NCBI RefSeq assembly: GCF_002838835.1
Contig: NZ_NHPP01000004.1
Location: 186,001 to 250,000 of the forward strand
DNA from: Siphonobacter sp. SORGH_AS_0500
GTDB taxonomy: Bacteria > Bacteroidota > Bacteroidia > Cytophagales > Spirosomataceae
Length of the DNA: 64,000 nt
Direction of reading: 5' to 3'
The first letter of the stretch is position 1, and every line of letters begins with the position of its first letter. Below the pieces are notes generated by a model that was not told the DNA's origin, searched no databases, and saw only the letters and a list, made by a program, of their open reading frames with translations. Below, piece after piece: positions 25,424-35,071 of this stretch. Made by a program: the position numbers and the translations under genes.

Positions 25424-27130
25424 TTACAGATTTTGCTTTTTCATTTCCTTCACTGCATAATCCACCGCACGAGCCGTCAGAGCCATGTAGGTTAAGGAAG
25501 GATTTTGAGTCGACGTAGACGTCATGGCGGCTCCGTCCGTTACGAAGACGTTTTTACAGGCATGCAACTGGTTCCACTTGTTCAGCATCGAAGTTTTAGG
25601 GTCTTTCCCCATGCGTGCTCCGCCCATTTCGTGAATATCCAGGCCGGGGGCCTGCTTCGAATCCCTGGTTTTGATGTTTTTAAAACCAGCAGCTTCGTAC
25701 ATTTCCGTAAACTGCTCATAGAAATCCTTCATCATCTTCTCGTCATTATCATCATAGAACATGTTGATTTTGAGTTGAGGAATTCCGAACGGATCTTTCA
25801 GGGTGCCATCCAGACTAACCGTGCTGTTTTCTTTTGGTATCGTTTCGCCCATCATGTGGGAACCTACGTGCCAGCCGCCCCAGGAAGGATTCAGCAGGCT
25901 TTTCTTCAGGTCCGCACCGATGCCTTCGTTATTGGTATAGGTACTGCGGCCCGCATTGAAACCAGCCGCGTATCCACGAAGGAAGTTGGTTTCCTGTTTG
26001 TGTAAGTTCCGGAAACGGGGAATGTAAGGGCTGTTCGGACGGCGACCGGCAGTCGTCGAATCCAGATCGCCATCGTATTGGGCCGAGATCGTAGCCCGGT
26101 AATTATGGAAGGCAACGTATTTACCCAACACACCGCTGTCGTTGCCCAAACCAGTAGGGAAACGATTGGAGGTAGAATTCAGCAGAATCAGGTTGGTATT
26201 CATCGCTGCGGCGTTCACGAAAATGATACGAGCATAATACTCTGTCATTTTCTTTGTGTTCGCATCCACCACCCGAACGCCCGTTGCTTTCCCTTTTTTC
26301 TCATCGTAAATGATGGAATGAACTACGGAATCAGGACGAAGCGTCATTTTCCCGGTTTTCATTGCCCAGGGGATAGTCGAAGCATTACTGCTGAAATAGC
26401 CTCCAAAGGGACAACCCCGCTCGCAAATCGTGCGGTGCTGGCACTGGGCACGACCCTGCTGGAAGTGAATGTCCTTGGGTTCGGTCAGGTGGGCACAACG
26501 ACCCTGAATCACCTGACGATCTTTATATTTGCTGGCAATGGCTTTCTGAAAGTGAGTTTCCGCACAGTTCATTTCGTGTGGTTTCTGAAACTCACCATCC
26601 GGTAACTGGGCCAGGCCGTCTTTATTCCCGGAAATTCCGGCAAATTTTTCTACGTAACTATACCAGGGAGCCAGATCGGCATATCGAATAGGCCAGTCTA
26701 CGGCAAAACCATCGCGGGCGGGCCCTTCAAAATCCAGGTCACTCCAGCGTTGCGTCTGCCGGGCCCATAGTAAGGATTTTCCACCAACCTGATAGCCCCG
26801 AATCCAGTCAAAAGGTTTTTCCTGCACGTAAGGATGTTCGGCATCTTTCACGAAAAAATGCGTGGTTCCTTCGTAAAAAGCATAACACTTGCTCACCACC
26901 GGGTTGGCCTGTTTCACTTCCAGCGGAAGCTGATTGCGGTGTTCAAATTCCCAGGGGTTCATCACGCCCGTGGGATAATCGGTAACGTGCTTGACGTCGC
27001 GTCCACGTTCCAGCACTAAGGTTTTAAGCCCGTGTTTCGTTAACTCTTTCGCAGCCCAGCCACCGCTGATCCCCGAACCAATAACGATGGCATCGAACTG
27101 GTTACCCGCTGCTGTTTCCTGAATATACAT
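25424..27130 (-). CDS. GMC family FAD-dependent oxidoreductase (sugar dehydrogenase large subunit)
   Basis: With the start at 27130 the protein has 568 residues. The FAD-binding motif is IGSGISGGWAAKEL near the N-terminus. GGKSLLWARQTQRWSDLDFE and RGCPFGGYFSSN lie in the middle, and the C-terminus has HEMGGARMG and TQNPSLTYMALTARA. It belongs to the gluconate/glucoside dehydrogenase branch of GMC enzymes, which oxidise a sugar hydroxyl in the periplasm. The in-frame extension to 27187 overlaps the preceding gene and I do not use it. It follows subunit 3 by 7 bases. No cytochrome c subunit gene is adjacent. Confidence 0.9.
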   Translation of the reverse strand: MYIQETAAGNQFDAIVIGSGISGGWAAKELTKHGLKTLVLERGRDVKHVTDYPTGVMNPWEFEHRNQLPLEVKQANPVVSKCYAFYEGTTHFFVKDAEHPYVQEKPFDWIRGYQVGGKSLLWARQTQRWSDLDFEGPARDGFAVDWPIRYADLAPWYSYVEKFAGISGNKDGLAQLPDGEFQKPHEMNCAETHFQKAIASKYKDRQVIQGRCAHLTEPKDIHFQQGRAQCQHRTICERGCPFGGYFSSNASTIPWAMKTGKMTLRPDSVVHSIIYDEKKGKATGVRVVDANTKKMTEYYARIIFVNAAAMNTNLILLNSTSNRFPTGLGNDSGVLGKYVAFHNYRATISAQYDGDLDSTTAGRRPNSPYIPRFRNLHKQETNFLRGYAAGFNAGRSTYTNNEGIGADLKKSLLNPSWGGWHVGSHMMGETIPKENSTVSLDGTLKDPFGIPQLKINMFYDDNDEKMMKDFYEQFTEMYEAAGFKNIKTRDSKQAPGLDIHEMGGARMGKDPKTSMLNKWNQLHACKNVFVTDGAAMTSTSTQNPSLTYMALTARAVDYAVKEMKKQNL

Positions 27131-27137
27131 ACTGTCG

Positions 27138-27677
27138 TTATTTGCTAGTTGAAATGGGGACACATCCGTGGTAAAAGCCCGGAACAAGCTGGTAATGAGC
27201 TACATTGGTAAGGTAATATTCCGAAGTAGTAAAACCTTTGATCGTCAGCGTTTTCACGAGATTATAAAACGTTTTCGTCTCTTCGTCGGCACCCTGCGTG
27301 AGTAACTCATTGAGGAAAGCAGTCCGTTCGGCCTGGTTCATAGCCACGAAGTCTTTGCCCTTACTTTTCTTGGAAATATCACCAACCGTATACAGGCCGT
27401 TTTCCAGAGCATCCTGAGCCTGCGTATCCATACAATCTTTTACGATTTTCTGAATGTAGGTGTGAACGCCCAGGCTTTTTGCTCCCGGAATATCGGTCTC
27501 GGGAATGATCGTTTCTGCAATCTCAGCCAGCAAGGCATCATCGGCAGCGGAGAGGTAGGAGCGGCTTGCCGTCTGTGCAGCAACAGACTCCGTCGTCCAG
27601 TTCTGAGCCCAGGAGGGGAGGCTCAGCAGACCGCCGAAGGCGACGGCCATGTTTTTAAGGGCAATTCTTCGTTCCAC
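27138..27677 (-). CDS. Gluconate 2-dehydrogenase subunit 3 family protein
   Basis: This 179-residue protein begins MERRIALKNMAVAFGGLL, a twin-arginine-type leader ending at SWAQ. It contains LAEIAETIIPETDIPGAKSL, VHTYIQKIVKDC and the TSEYYLTNVAHYQLVPGFYH end, the pattern of gluconate 2-dehydrogenase subunit 3. This small subunit typically carries the folded GMC partner across the inner membrane by the Tat route. The partner gene follows after 7 bases. The 105-base gap to the AraC gene upstream allows a single transcript. Confidence 0.88.
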   Translation of the reverse strand: MERRIALKNMAVAFGGLLSLPSWAQNWTTESVAAQTASRSYLSAADDALLAEIAETIIPETDIPGAKSLGVHTYIQKIVKDCMDTQAQDALENGLYTVGDISKKSKGKDFVAMNQAERTAFLNELLTQGADEETKTFYNLVKTLTIKGFTTSEYYLTNVAHYQLVPGFYHGCVPISTSK

Positions 27678-27782
27678 AAGTAAAGGAGTTAATAAATGTA
27701 TATCGTGTTTAGAGGAAGCATTGAACTTTCGAATATAATCAAAGGAACTCGGGTGAGAGCTAACGTCATAAGCAGAATTCGC

Positions 27783-28655
27783 CTATACAAATACTCGTGA
27801 ACCGGAATAATTACTTCTGAATTCCCGTGGCGTGCACCCATTCTTCTTTAGAAAGGTTCGATTGAAATAGGAGAGGTTATTGAACCCGCATTTGTAAGAG
27901 ACTTCCGCAATGGTTTGAGAAGTATCAATCAACATGCGGGATGCGTGTCCCAGCCTGATTTCATTTAAACTATCTATAAACGTTTTACCAGTACTTCTTT
28001 TGATAAATCGGCTGAAGGAAACTTCCGGCATGTTGGCTACTTTGGCTACATCGGCCAGGGTAATCTTCTTTTCGTAGTTTCCCTGCATGTATTCAAAGGC
28101 CTTTTCAATCCGGCGACTATTATAATGAATCGTATCGTTTGTGAACGATGCATTCGATAACGTACGCATATTCCGCGAGATGGACAGGTCGTGCAGAATA
28201 GACATTAAATCCAGCACGGAGTCAAATCCGCTTTTTTGCGTCAGGGCTTCCAGCCGGGGCCGAACCGCTTCAATGGTCTCGCGGGAAAAGAGCACGCCCT
28301 TCGAGGCCCGTTCGAGTAAGGCCCGAATGAAACTCAACTGGTTTCGGCGTAATAATCTCTCATCAAACAAATCCCGGTGAAACTGAATCGTTATTTCCCG
28401 AATTGCGGTATTAGGGCACTGATGATTGAACCACCCATGTGGCAAATTACTGCCTACCAGCACCAGCTCCAGGTTTTCAATCACGTCGGAATGATCCCCG
28501 ATGATTCGCTTAATACCCTCACCATGAGCGATAAAATTCAATTCAAACTCATCATGGTAATGAAGTGGAAAGTCAAAATCTGACTTTACCCGGGCAAACA
28601 GTGTAAAACAGTCGTGCTGAGTAAGGGGCGTAATCTCCCGGTAAATGTTACTCAT
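27783..28655 (-). CDS. AraC family transcriptional regulator with cupin sensor domain
   Basis: This is a 290-residue regulator. The N-terminal cupin contains FPLHYHDEFELNFIAHGEG, the metal or sugar site of AraC_binding domains. The C-terminal double HTH contains LADVAKVANMPEVSFSRFIK and IAEVSYKCGFNNLSYFNRTF. It is divergent from the SusC/SusD/mannanase/symporter genes and upstream of the sugar dehydrogenase genes on its own strand, so it could control either set. A very good promoter ends four bases before the ATG, which implies a leaderless or nearly leaderless mRNA. Confidence 0.9.
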   Translation of the reverse strand: MSNIYREITPLTQHDCFTLFARVKSDFDFPLHYHDEFELNFIAHGEGIKRIIGDHSDVIENLELVLVGSNLPHGWFNHQCPNTAIREITIQFHRDLFDERLLRRNQLSFIRALLERASKGVLFSRETIEAVRPRLEALTQKSGFDSVLDLMSILHDLSISRNMRTLSNASFTNDTIHYNSRRIEKAFEYMQGNYEKKITLADVAKVANMPEVSFSRFIKRSTGKTFIDSLNEIRLGHASRMLIDTSQTIAEVSYKCGFNNLSYFNRTFLKKNGCTPREFRSNYSGSRVFV

Positions 28656-28659
28656 AAAG

Positions 28660-28690
28660 CAAAAGTAAAATAAGTTTTAGGTAATAACAA
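28660..28690 (-). promoter_or_regulatory. Bacteroidota-type -33/-7 promoter of the AraC gene
   Basis: On the minus strand TTG (28690-28688), 20 bases, then TACTTTTG (28667-28660) match the Bacteroidota consensus TTG-N17-23-TAnnTTTG. The -7 box ends only four bases ahead of the ATG, so transcription should begin at or within a few bases of the start codon. Confidence 0.65.
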
Positions 28691-28886
28691 CAATCGATGA
28701 TAACATAGTATTATAACAAAGATAGATTTAATAGTGGATTTCATTAGAATAATCAAAGAAAAATACGCACTCTAATCGTCAATTTAGTAATTAATCAATA
28801 TTATATGATAATATATGGCTGATAAAAATATCAATCTGTTTTAAAAAATGATAAAATAGTATTATTCGGTTGATAAGATTGAAACA

Positions 28887-28894
28887 TAATTTTG
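28887..28894 (+). promoter_or_regulatory. Candidate -7 element for the susC operon
   Basis: TAATTTTG fits the TAnnTTTG box and lies 19 bases before the susC ATG in a very AT-rich region. The nearest TTG (28870-28872) is only 14 bases upstream, so the -33 part is poor and activation by a regulator may be needed. Confidence 0.35.
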
Positions 28895-28913
28895 TTGCGA
28901 AAAAATTGACCTT

Positions 28914-31900
28914 ATGAAACTATTGAAGCTTTATCTAATCTTCACCATATGCCTGCTTCTGGGGTGTATGGGCAACCTGTATGCTCAAACCAGGAGCATC
29001 TCCGGGACCGTCGCCGATGAAAAGGGCGAATTATTACCCGGCGTGAGTATTTCCGTGAAAGGCACGACGGTTGGGACCAATACCAATGCGGAGGGTCGTT
29101 TTACGTTAAATGTTCCCACCAATGGTACTACACTGCTCGTATCCTTCGTCGGAATGCAATCCAAAGAAATCCCATTAACCTCTGAATCTACCTATGCGAT
29201 TGTACTGAACTCGGATACCAAAGCTTTAGATGAAGTAGTGGTAATCGGTTATGGTTCGGCTCGCAAGAGTGACCTGACCGGATCAGTGGCTTCGGTAAAG
29301 TCGGAACAGTTAACTCAGATCGCTACGCCTAACGTAACCCAGGCTTTGCAGGGCCGCGTAGCAGGGGTGGACGTAACGGCCAATTCGGGTGAGCCGGGTG
29401 GAGCCAGCCGGATTCGTATTCGGGGCGTGGGTACGATCAACAACTCCGATCCTCTGTACGTAGTAGATGGTTTCCAGACGGCTGATATCAGCTTCCTGGC
29501 TCCAACGGATATTTCGTCGATGGAAATTCTGAAGGACGCGTCGGCAACGGCTATTTACGGTTCTCGTGGAGCAAACGGGGTAGTATTGATCACTACGAAA
29601 CGGGGTCGTTCAGGCCCGGCTAAATTTACGCTGGATGGTTATGCCGGGGTTCAGAATGCCTGGAGAAAACAAAGTCTGCTGAACGCCAGTCAGTACGCAA
29701 CGCTGCGTCTGGAAGCGTATCGCAATGATGGAACCGTGTTGGACCCAACGGGCCAGGAATATCAGATACTGACCAACGCCGTTCAATCCAACATGGTTGG
29801 TACCGATTGGCAGAAGGAAGTCATGCAATCGGGTTCGATCCAGAACTACACGCTGAACGTCATGGGTGGTTCGGATAAATCACGTTACAGCCTGACGGGA
29901 ACGTATTTTGGTCAGGATGGTATCGTAAAAAACTCTTCATTGCGTAAGTATTTCCTGCGTTTCAACAACGATTACACGTTTACGAACTGGTTGACAGGTG
30001 GCGTTTCGGCAGCCTTCTCCCGCACGAACAAAACGTTCACCAATAATGACTTGTTTGCCGGAGTATTAACCACCGCTTTGCGGGCAGAACCTATTACTCC
30101 TGCCTGGAATAGCACGACGAATAACTGGGGCCGTACGATTGTTTCGCAGGAAAATAACCCTGCCCGTGCCGCCAGTGAAATGTCGGGTAACAAAGGTTAC
30201 GAAAGTCTGCTGAACGCAAATGCCTACGCAGAAGCTTCATTCCTGAAGCACTTCAAACTTCGTTCGCAATTCGGGGTGAATTACAGGAACATTCACAACA
30301 AACAATATTTACCCGAATTCTTCCTGGATATTAAGGAGTTACGGGCCAATAGCCAGTTGACGGAATTACGTGGCGAGCAAACCCAGTGGGTTTCATCCAC
30401 TTACCTGACTTATGATAACGATTTCGGTAAGCACCACGTAGGAGCGATGATCGGTACGGAGTCGCAACGGTTAACGTATGCTGATTTCGGAATCACGGCG
30501 TATGACGTGCCTTCGAATGCAGACTTACGTTACCTGTCTTCCAGCCGTAACGCCAATAGCTATAACGTAACCAGCACGCAGTCAGACGAATCCATTCTGT
30601 CTTTCTTCGGTCGGGCAAACTATAGTTACAATGATCGTTACATGTTAACGGCAACCTTGCGTTACGACGGTTCATCCCGCTTCCTGCCGAGCAATCGCTG
30701 GGGTTTGTTCCCTTCTTTCGCGGCGGGCTGGAACATCACGGATGAACCCTTTATGGCTAACCTCAATGCCATCAGCAACCTGAAATTACGGGCAGGCTGG
30801 GGCCAGGTGGGTAACCAGAACTCGGCTAATAACTATGGTTATGTAACGACGATTTCAGGGGGTAACCGTTACGTATTCGGAAACCAGATTGTGGAAGGCT
30901 TCGCTCCGACGATGGCGAGTAACCCCAATTTGAAATGGGAAACGACGACGAGCTCAAACATCGGTATCGACGCGGATTTCTTCAATCATAGCTTAAGTCT
31001 GACCGCTGATTACTTCGTGAAGACCACTACTGACATGATTGTGCGGGTTCCCGTTCCCGTATTCGTAGGGGTTGGACCTCCGTACGTGAACGCGGGTAGT
31101 ATGCGTAACAACGGTATCGAGTTGGCTTTGAACTACCGCAATGAGGTAGGCGATTTCCGGTACGACTTGGGCGTGAACTTCACGAAAATCAAAAATGAAG
31201 TAACCAGCTTGGGCGGTGGAACGGGCATTGAATCGGCCAACGTGATTGGTAACTGGGGTAACATTACCCGTACATCAGTAGGTCGGGAGATTGCCTATTT
31301 CTACGGAATGAAAACGGATGGTATCCTCAGAACGCAGGAAGAAGCCAATGCCTATAATGCTCAGTACAAACCTGAAAATGCAGCACAGGCGGGCGATGTT
31401 CGTTTCGTGGATACGAACGGAGATGGGGTGATCAGCAGTGACGACCGGGTATACCTGGGAAGTGCCACGCCTAACTTCAGCTACGGGATCAATGCTAATT
31501 TCGGCTATAAAAACTTCGATCTGAAAATCTTCTTTCAGGGAGTTCAGGGCGTAGAAGTAGTGAATGCTCTGGATTACTTCACTCGAAACTCACAAGGTAT
31601 CTGGAATTCCGTTCCTGATCGCCTCAACCGCTGGACGCCAGAAAATACGAATACAAACGAGCCCCGCATGACAGCAAAAGATGCGAATGCAAACTACCGT
31701 TTCAGCGATCGGTTCGTACAAAGCGGTGATTACCTCCGTCTGCGGAACGTAACGCTGGGGTATACCATTCCTAAAACGGTAACGGAACGCTGGAAAATGT
31801 CAACCGTTCGTGCGTATGTGTCAGTAGACAACCTCCTGACTGTAACGGGTTACAAAGGGCTGGATCCTGAAATTGGTGAGTACGGTTACAACCGCAGTTA

Positions 31901-31982
31901 CAATCCGCTGGCCGTTGGTGTTGACGTAGGAACCTACCCCCAACCCCAAACCTGGCGTGCCGGATTGACGCTTAATTTCTAG
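28914..31982 (+). CDS. SusC/RagA family TonB-linked outer membrane protein
   Basis: This 1022-residue protein has a signal peptide (ending NLYAQ), a carboxypeptidase-regulatory-like domain (ISGTVADEKGELLPGVSISV), the SusC signature DEVVVIGYGSARKSDLTGSV, and a plug with ALQGRVAGVDV and IRGVGTINNSDPLYVVDG. A barrel ending GLTLNF follows. It imports oligosaccharides across the outer membrane together with the SusD lipoprotein encoded next. The downstream GH26 gene suggests that the substrate is a beta-mannan or manno-oligosaccharide. It is divergent from an AraC regulator. Confidence 0.95.
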   Translation: MKLLKLYLIFTICLLLGCMGNLYAQTRSISGTVADEKGELLPGVSISVKGTTVGTNTNAEGRFTLNVPTNGTTLLVSFVGMQSKEIPLTSESTYAIVLNSDTKALDEVVVIGYGSARKSDLTGSVASVKSEQLTQIATPNVTQALQGRVAGVDVTANSGEPGGASRIRIRGVGTINNSDPLYVVDGFQTADISFLAPTDISSMEILKDASATAIYGSRGANGVVLITTKRGRSGPAKFTLDGYAGVQNAWRKQSLLNASQYATLRLEAYRNDGTVLDPTGQEYQILTNAVQSNMVGTDWQKEVMQSGSIQNYTLNVMGGSDKSRYSLTGTYFGQDGIVKNSSLRKYFLRFNNDYTFTNWLTGGVSAAFSRTNKTFTNNDLFAGVLTTALRAEPITPAWNSTTNNWGRTIVSQENNPARAASEMSGNKGYESLLNANAYAEASFLKHFKLRSQFGVNYRNIHNKQYLPEFFLDIKELRANSQLTELRGEQTQWVSSTYLTYDNDFGKHHVGAMIGTESQRLTYADFGITAYDVPSNADLRYLSSSRNANSYNVTSTQSDESILSFFGRANYSYNDRYMLTATLRYDGSSRFLPSNRWGLFPSFAAGWNITDEPFMANLNAISNLKLRAGWGQVGNQNSANNYGYVTTISGGNRYVFGNQIVEGFAPTMASNPNLKWETTTSSNIGIDADFFNHSLSLTADYFVKTTTDMIVRVPVPVFVGVGPPYVNAGSMRNNGIELALNYRNEVGDFRYDLGVNFTKIKNEVTSLGGGTGIESANVIGNWGNITRTSVGREIAYFYGMKTDGILRTQEEANAYNAQYKPENAAQAGDVRFVDTNGDGVISSDDRVYLGSATPNFSYGINANFGYKNFDLKIFFQGVQGVEVVNALDYFTRNSQGIWNSVPDRLNRWTPENTNTNEPRMTAKDANANYRFSDRFVQSGDYLRLRNVTLGYTIPKTVTERWKMSTVRAYVSVDNLLTVTGYKGLDPEIGEYGYNRSYNPLAVGVDVGTYPQPQTWRAGLTLNF

Positions 31983-31985
31983 TAG

Positions 31986-32060
31986 TTGTCAGTTTTTGGT
32001 TTACAGTTTTCAATGAAAAAGAACTGTAAACTGAAAACGGTAAACAGTAAACTGATCAAA
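31986..32060. repeat. Seven-base-periodic hairpin between susC and susD
   Basis: The gap contains GTTTACAGTT paired with AACTGTAAAC and is built of seven-base units such as TAAACTG, AAAACGG, TAAACAG and TAAACTG. It starts within a few bases of the susC stop and belongs to the 3'-adjacent repeat group described in the findings. Confidence 0.6.
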
Positions 32061-33662
32061 ATGAAATTCAAATATATCATAGTTGCATTGTTGCTGGCTA
32101 CGAGTGGCACGATGCAGAGCTGTAGCGATTTCCTTCAGAAAGATCCCCTCGGACAGGATACCGACGTTACCTATTATCAGGATGCCAACAATGCTATTCT
32201 GGCCGTTAACGCCGCTTATGACGTGTTGGGTTATGACGAAGGAAACGACGGTTTAGGGAACTACGTCAACCATAACTACGAGTGGATGTTTGGCGATGTA
32301 CTTTCGGAAGATGCGGAGAAAGGCAGTACGCCGGGCGATATGCCTCCGCTTCAGGAGTTGAAAGAATGGCGGGCCAATGGAAGTAATACCATCGCCCAGG
32401 CCGTTTGGCAGAACATGTTTCAGGGCGTGTACCGGGCTAACCTGGTTATTCAGAACTTGGCAAATTCACCGATTGAAGAAGCCCTGAAAAACCGTCTGTT
32501 GGGTGAAGCTTACTTCATCCGGGGGTATTGCTATTTCTACATGTTGCGTTTATACGGCGGGCTTCCTCTGTTTGACAAGCCCGTGGAAACGTCTCAGTAT
32601 AGCACCAGCAAGAGAGCAACTTTAGGGGAAACGTATGGGTTCATTGAAGCGGATTTCAAACGGGCGTTGGATTTATTACCCGAGAAAAATGGATATGATG
32701 CCGCTGACGCTGGCCGTGCTACCAAAGGTGCGGCTCGTGGGTACCTGGCCCGTGCCATTATGTATCAGTTAGGAACGGATAATACCAATAACCACACCTG
32801 GCAGCAGGTATACGATTACGCGGATGCCATCGTAAAATCGGGTCAGTATAGTTTAACGACGAACTACGCGGCTATTCAGGAAGAGGAAAGCGAAAACAAC
32901 GCGGAGTCGATCTTCGAAATTCAGTTTGCGGAGTCGAACGTAGGTTGGGGAATTCAACGCGTAGGAACGGAAAATAACATCATCCAGAACAACCGGAATA
33001 CCTGGGGTTGGGGTTTTAATAATCCGACGCAAAGCCTGGTGGATGCCTTCGAAGCAAACGACCCTCGCAAGAATATAACGGTTTATAAAACGGGTGATAT
33101 TGTCACGGGCCTTTTGCAGGTGATTAATTATCCTTCCGAAAACTCAACGGGTTACCTGAACCGGAAAGCCGCCATTGTGAAGCCAACGACGCCTTCTCAG
33201 TCGCCGCAAAATATCCGTAAAATGCGTTATGCGGATGTGTTATTGATGAAAGCAGAAGCGGCGGCTCATCTGGGTATGGAAAGTGAAGCCCGCACCATTC
33301 TGAACCAGATTCGGACCCGGGCCCGTCAATCGACGTTAGGAAAAGGTTCGGTGTTGAATACCATGACTTACGAACCCGCGAATACACCTGCTTCGGCTTT
33401 ACCCGCCATCGGTGCTTCGGTATCGGGAACTGCTCTGCTGAACGCGATTTACCATGAGCGTCGGGTCGAGCTGGGAATGGAATCTCTGCACTTCTGGGAT
33501 CAGGTTCGTACCGGAACGTACATGAGTTCATTACCTACTTCCGTACGTGCCTCAGCCATGTCTCACAGCATTCAGGGATCAGTTAATCCGATTCCCGTAT
33601 TGCCCATCCCACTGAACGAAGTACAATCCTGGGGACTGCAACAAAATCCTGGATACAATTAA
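32061..33662 (+). CDS. SusD/RagB family nutrient-binding outer membrane lipoprotein
   Basis: With the ATG at 32061 the protein has 533 residues and a lipoprotein leader with the lipobox MQSC. It is rich in TPR-like helices, with landmarks GEAYFIRGYCYFYMLRLYGG, GRATKGAARGYLARAIMYQL, RKMRYADVLLMKAEAA and the end NPGYN, all typical of SusD. A start at 31986 would bury the leader behind a repeat-derived extension and is rejected. It partners the SusC encoded just upstream to capture glycan at the cell surface. Confidence 0.94.
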   Translation: MKFKYIIVALLLATSGTMQSCSDFLQKDPLGQDTDVTYYQDANNAILAVNAAYDVLGYDEGNDGLGNYVNHNYEWMFGDVLSEDAEKGSTPGDMPPLQELKEWRANGSNTIAQAVWQNMFQGVYRANLVIQNLANSPIEEALKNRLLGEAYFIRGYCYFYMLRLYGGLPLFDKPVETSQYSTSKRATLGETYGFIEADFKRALDLLPEKNGYDAADAGRATKGAARGYLARAIMYQLGTDNTNNHTWQQVYDYADAIVKSGQYSLTTNYAAIQEEESENNAESIFEIQFAESNVGWGIQRVGTENNIIQNNRNTWGWGFNNPTQSLVDAFEANDPRKNITVYKTGDIVTGLLQVINYPSENSTGYLNRKAAIVKPTTPSQSPQNIRKMRYADVLLMKAEAAAHLGMESEARTILNQIRTRARQSTLGKGSVLNTMTYEPANTPASALPAIGASVSGTALLNAIYHERRVELGMESLHFWDQVRTGTYMSSLPTSVRASAMSHSIQGSVNPIPVLPIPLNEVQSWGLQQNPGYN

Positions 33663-33669
33663 TAGTGGA

Positions 33670-33775
33670 GTTAGAGAAGTTTTGGGTTTAGGGTTTTGAG
33701 TTAAAGGTTCAGAGTTGATTACACAACTTGTTAACTCAAAACCCCAAACTCAAAACTCAAAACCCCAAACTCAAT
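33670..33775. repeat. Seven-base-periodic hairpin behind susD
   Basis: The left arm GTTTTGGGTTTAGGGTTTTG pairs imperfectly with a right arm composed of AACTCAA and AACCCCA units repeated every seven bases. It begins just behind the susD stop and is followed at once by a classical terminator. Confidence 0.6.
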
Positions 33776-33815
33776 CGGGCTTCTATTCTAGATCATAGGA
33801 TAGAAGCCCGTTTTT
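33776..33815 (+). terminator. Rho-independent terminator behind susD
   Basis: CGGGCTTCTAT pairs with ATAGAAGCCCG, extended by wobble pairs, followed by TTTTT. It may reduce transcription into the mannanase gene, which starts 40 bases on. Confidence 0.8.
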
Positions 33816-33855
33816 GTCTCTTTACTTCTTAGTTTTAGCAATTAATCAATGTTTT

Positions 33856-34958
33856 ATGCTACGAACTGCTCTTATTTTGCTGGGGTTAACGACTGGAAGT
33901 CTGTTTGCTCAAAGCTTACCCATTGATCGTCAGGCCACCAAAGAAACCCGGAACCTGTACCGCAATCTTCAGAAGGCCTCGAAAAAAGGAACGATGTTCG
34001 GTCATCAGGATGATTTGGGGTATGGGGTAAACTGGCGGGCCGAGGCCGGTCGCTCGGATGTGAAAGACGTAACGGGTGAGTATCCTGCTGTTTTCGGTTG
34101 GGATTTGGGCCGAATTGAACTGGATAGCACGAAGGAAATTGACGGCATCCCGTTCGAAAGTCAGCGGAAAATGATTCAGCAGGTATATGCTCAGGGTGGG
34201 GTGAATACGTTTAGCTGGCATCTGAACAATCCGGTTGATCCCACTAAAACCAGTTGGGACGCCATGGATTTTAGCATTCGCAACATTTTCAGCGATAAGG
34301 AAATTCAAAATCGATATGATTCCTGGCTGGACCGGGTAGCCACCTATTTCCTCAGCCTGAAAGGCCCGAAAGGAGAGTTAATACCAGTCATTTTCCGGCC
34401 TTTTCACGAGCATACCGGAAGCTGGTTCTGGTGGGGGAAAGACCACGCAACGGTGGACGAGTACGTGAAATTATGGCGTTATACCGTTGAATATCTGCGG
34501 GATAAAAAAGGTGTTCATAACCTGTTATATGCGTATAGCACGGATCGTTTTACCTCGCGTGAAGAGTACCTGGAACGCTATCCCGGCGATGATGTGATTG
34601 ATCTGGTAGGGTTTGACATTTACCACCGACCACAAACCGCCAAGCCGGATCGTTTTCTGGAGGATACCCGCAAAATGGTGGAGATCCTTAGAACGATTGG
34701 TAAAGAAAAAAGAAAGTATACGCCATTACCGAAACCGGACTGGAGAAACTCCCCATGCCTGACTGGTGGTCGGAGGTATTAACCCCGATCATCAAAGACG
34801 CGGGATTGTCTTACGTACTGGTGTGGCGAAATGGTAACCCCGGTCACTTTTATGCTCCGTATCCCGGGCAGGCAAGTGCCGAAGATTTTAAGAAGTTTGC
34901 CCGGCGTTCCGATGTCTTCCTGCAAAAGAAAGCCGCTGCCCAGAAGCTGTATAAGTAG
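33856..34958 (+). pseudogene. GH26 beta-mannanase, frameshifted at an A-run
   Basis: The protein has a signal peptide (LLGLTTGSLFAQ) and a glycoside hydrolase family 26 barrel: FGHQDDLGYGVNW, YPAVFGWDLG, FSWHLNNPVDP, FRPFHEHTGSWFWWG with the acid/base Glu185, and VGFDIYH. Near 34706-34711, a run of six A, the frame changes. The next frame continues as VYAITETGLEKLPMPDWW, which contains the nucleophile Glu (codon 34731-34733), and ends QKLYK at 34958. One missing A restores the full enzyme of about 367 residues. If the frameshift is real, the enzyme lacks its nucleophile and is dead. It should cleave beta-1,4-mannan for the SusC/D system. Confidence 0.85.
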
Positions 34959-34962
34959 TTAC

Positions 34963-35035
34963 TGGTTAATAGTTGTTGGTTATTAGTTGTTAGTAAAACA
35001 AGCAACTAATAACCAACAACGAACAACTAAAACTG
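34963..35035. repeat. Seven-base-periodic hairpin with perfect 18-bp arms behind the mannanase gene
   Basis: GTTGTTGGTTATTAGTTG (34972-34989) pairs perfectly with CAACTAATAACCAACAAC (35003-35020). The left side is made of units GGTTAAT, AGTTGTT, GGTTATT, AGTTGTT. It begins directly behind the mannanase stop. Confidence 0.65.
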
Positions 35036-35071
35036 GGTGGCAGGACGTTGGGCGGACGCAACGACGCACTC

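Noticed and set aside
34706..34711. Programmed -1 ribosomal frameshift in the GH26 gene
   Set aside because: The codon phase at the A-run does not match the known slip heptamer, no downstream stem is evident, and similar one-base losses occur in many other genes here.
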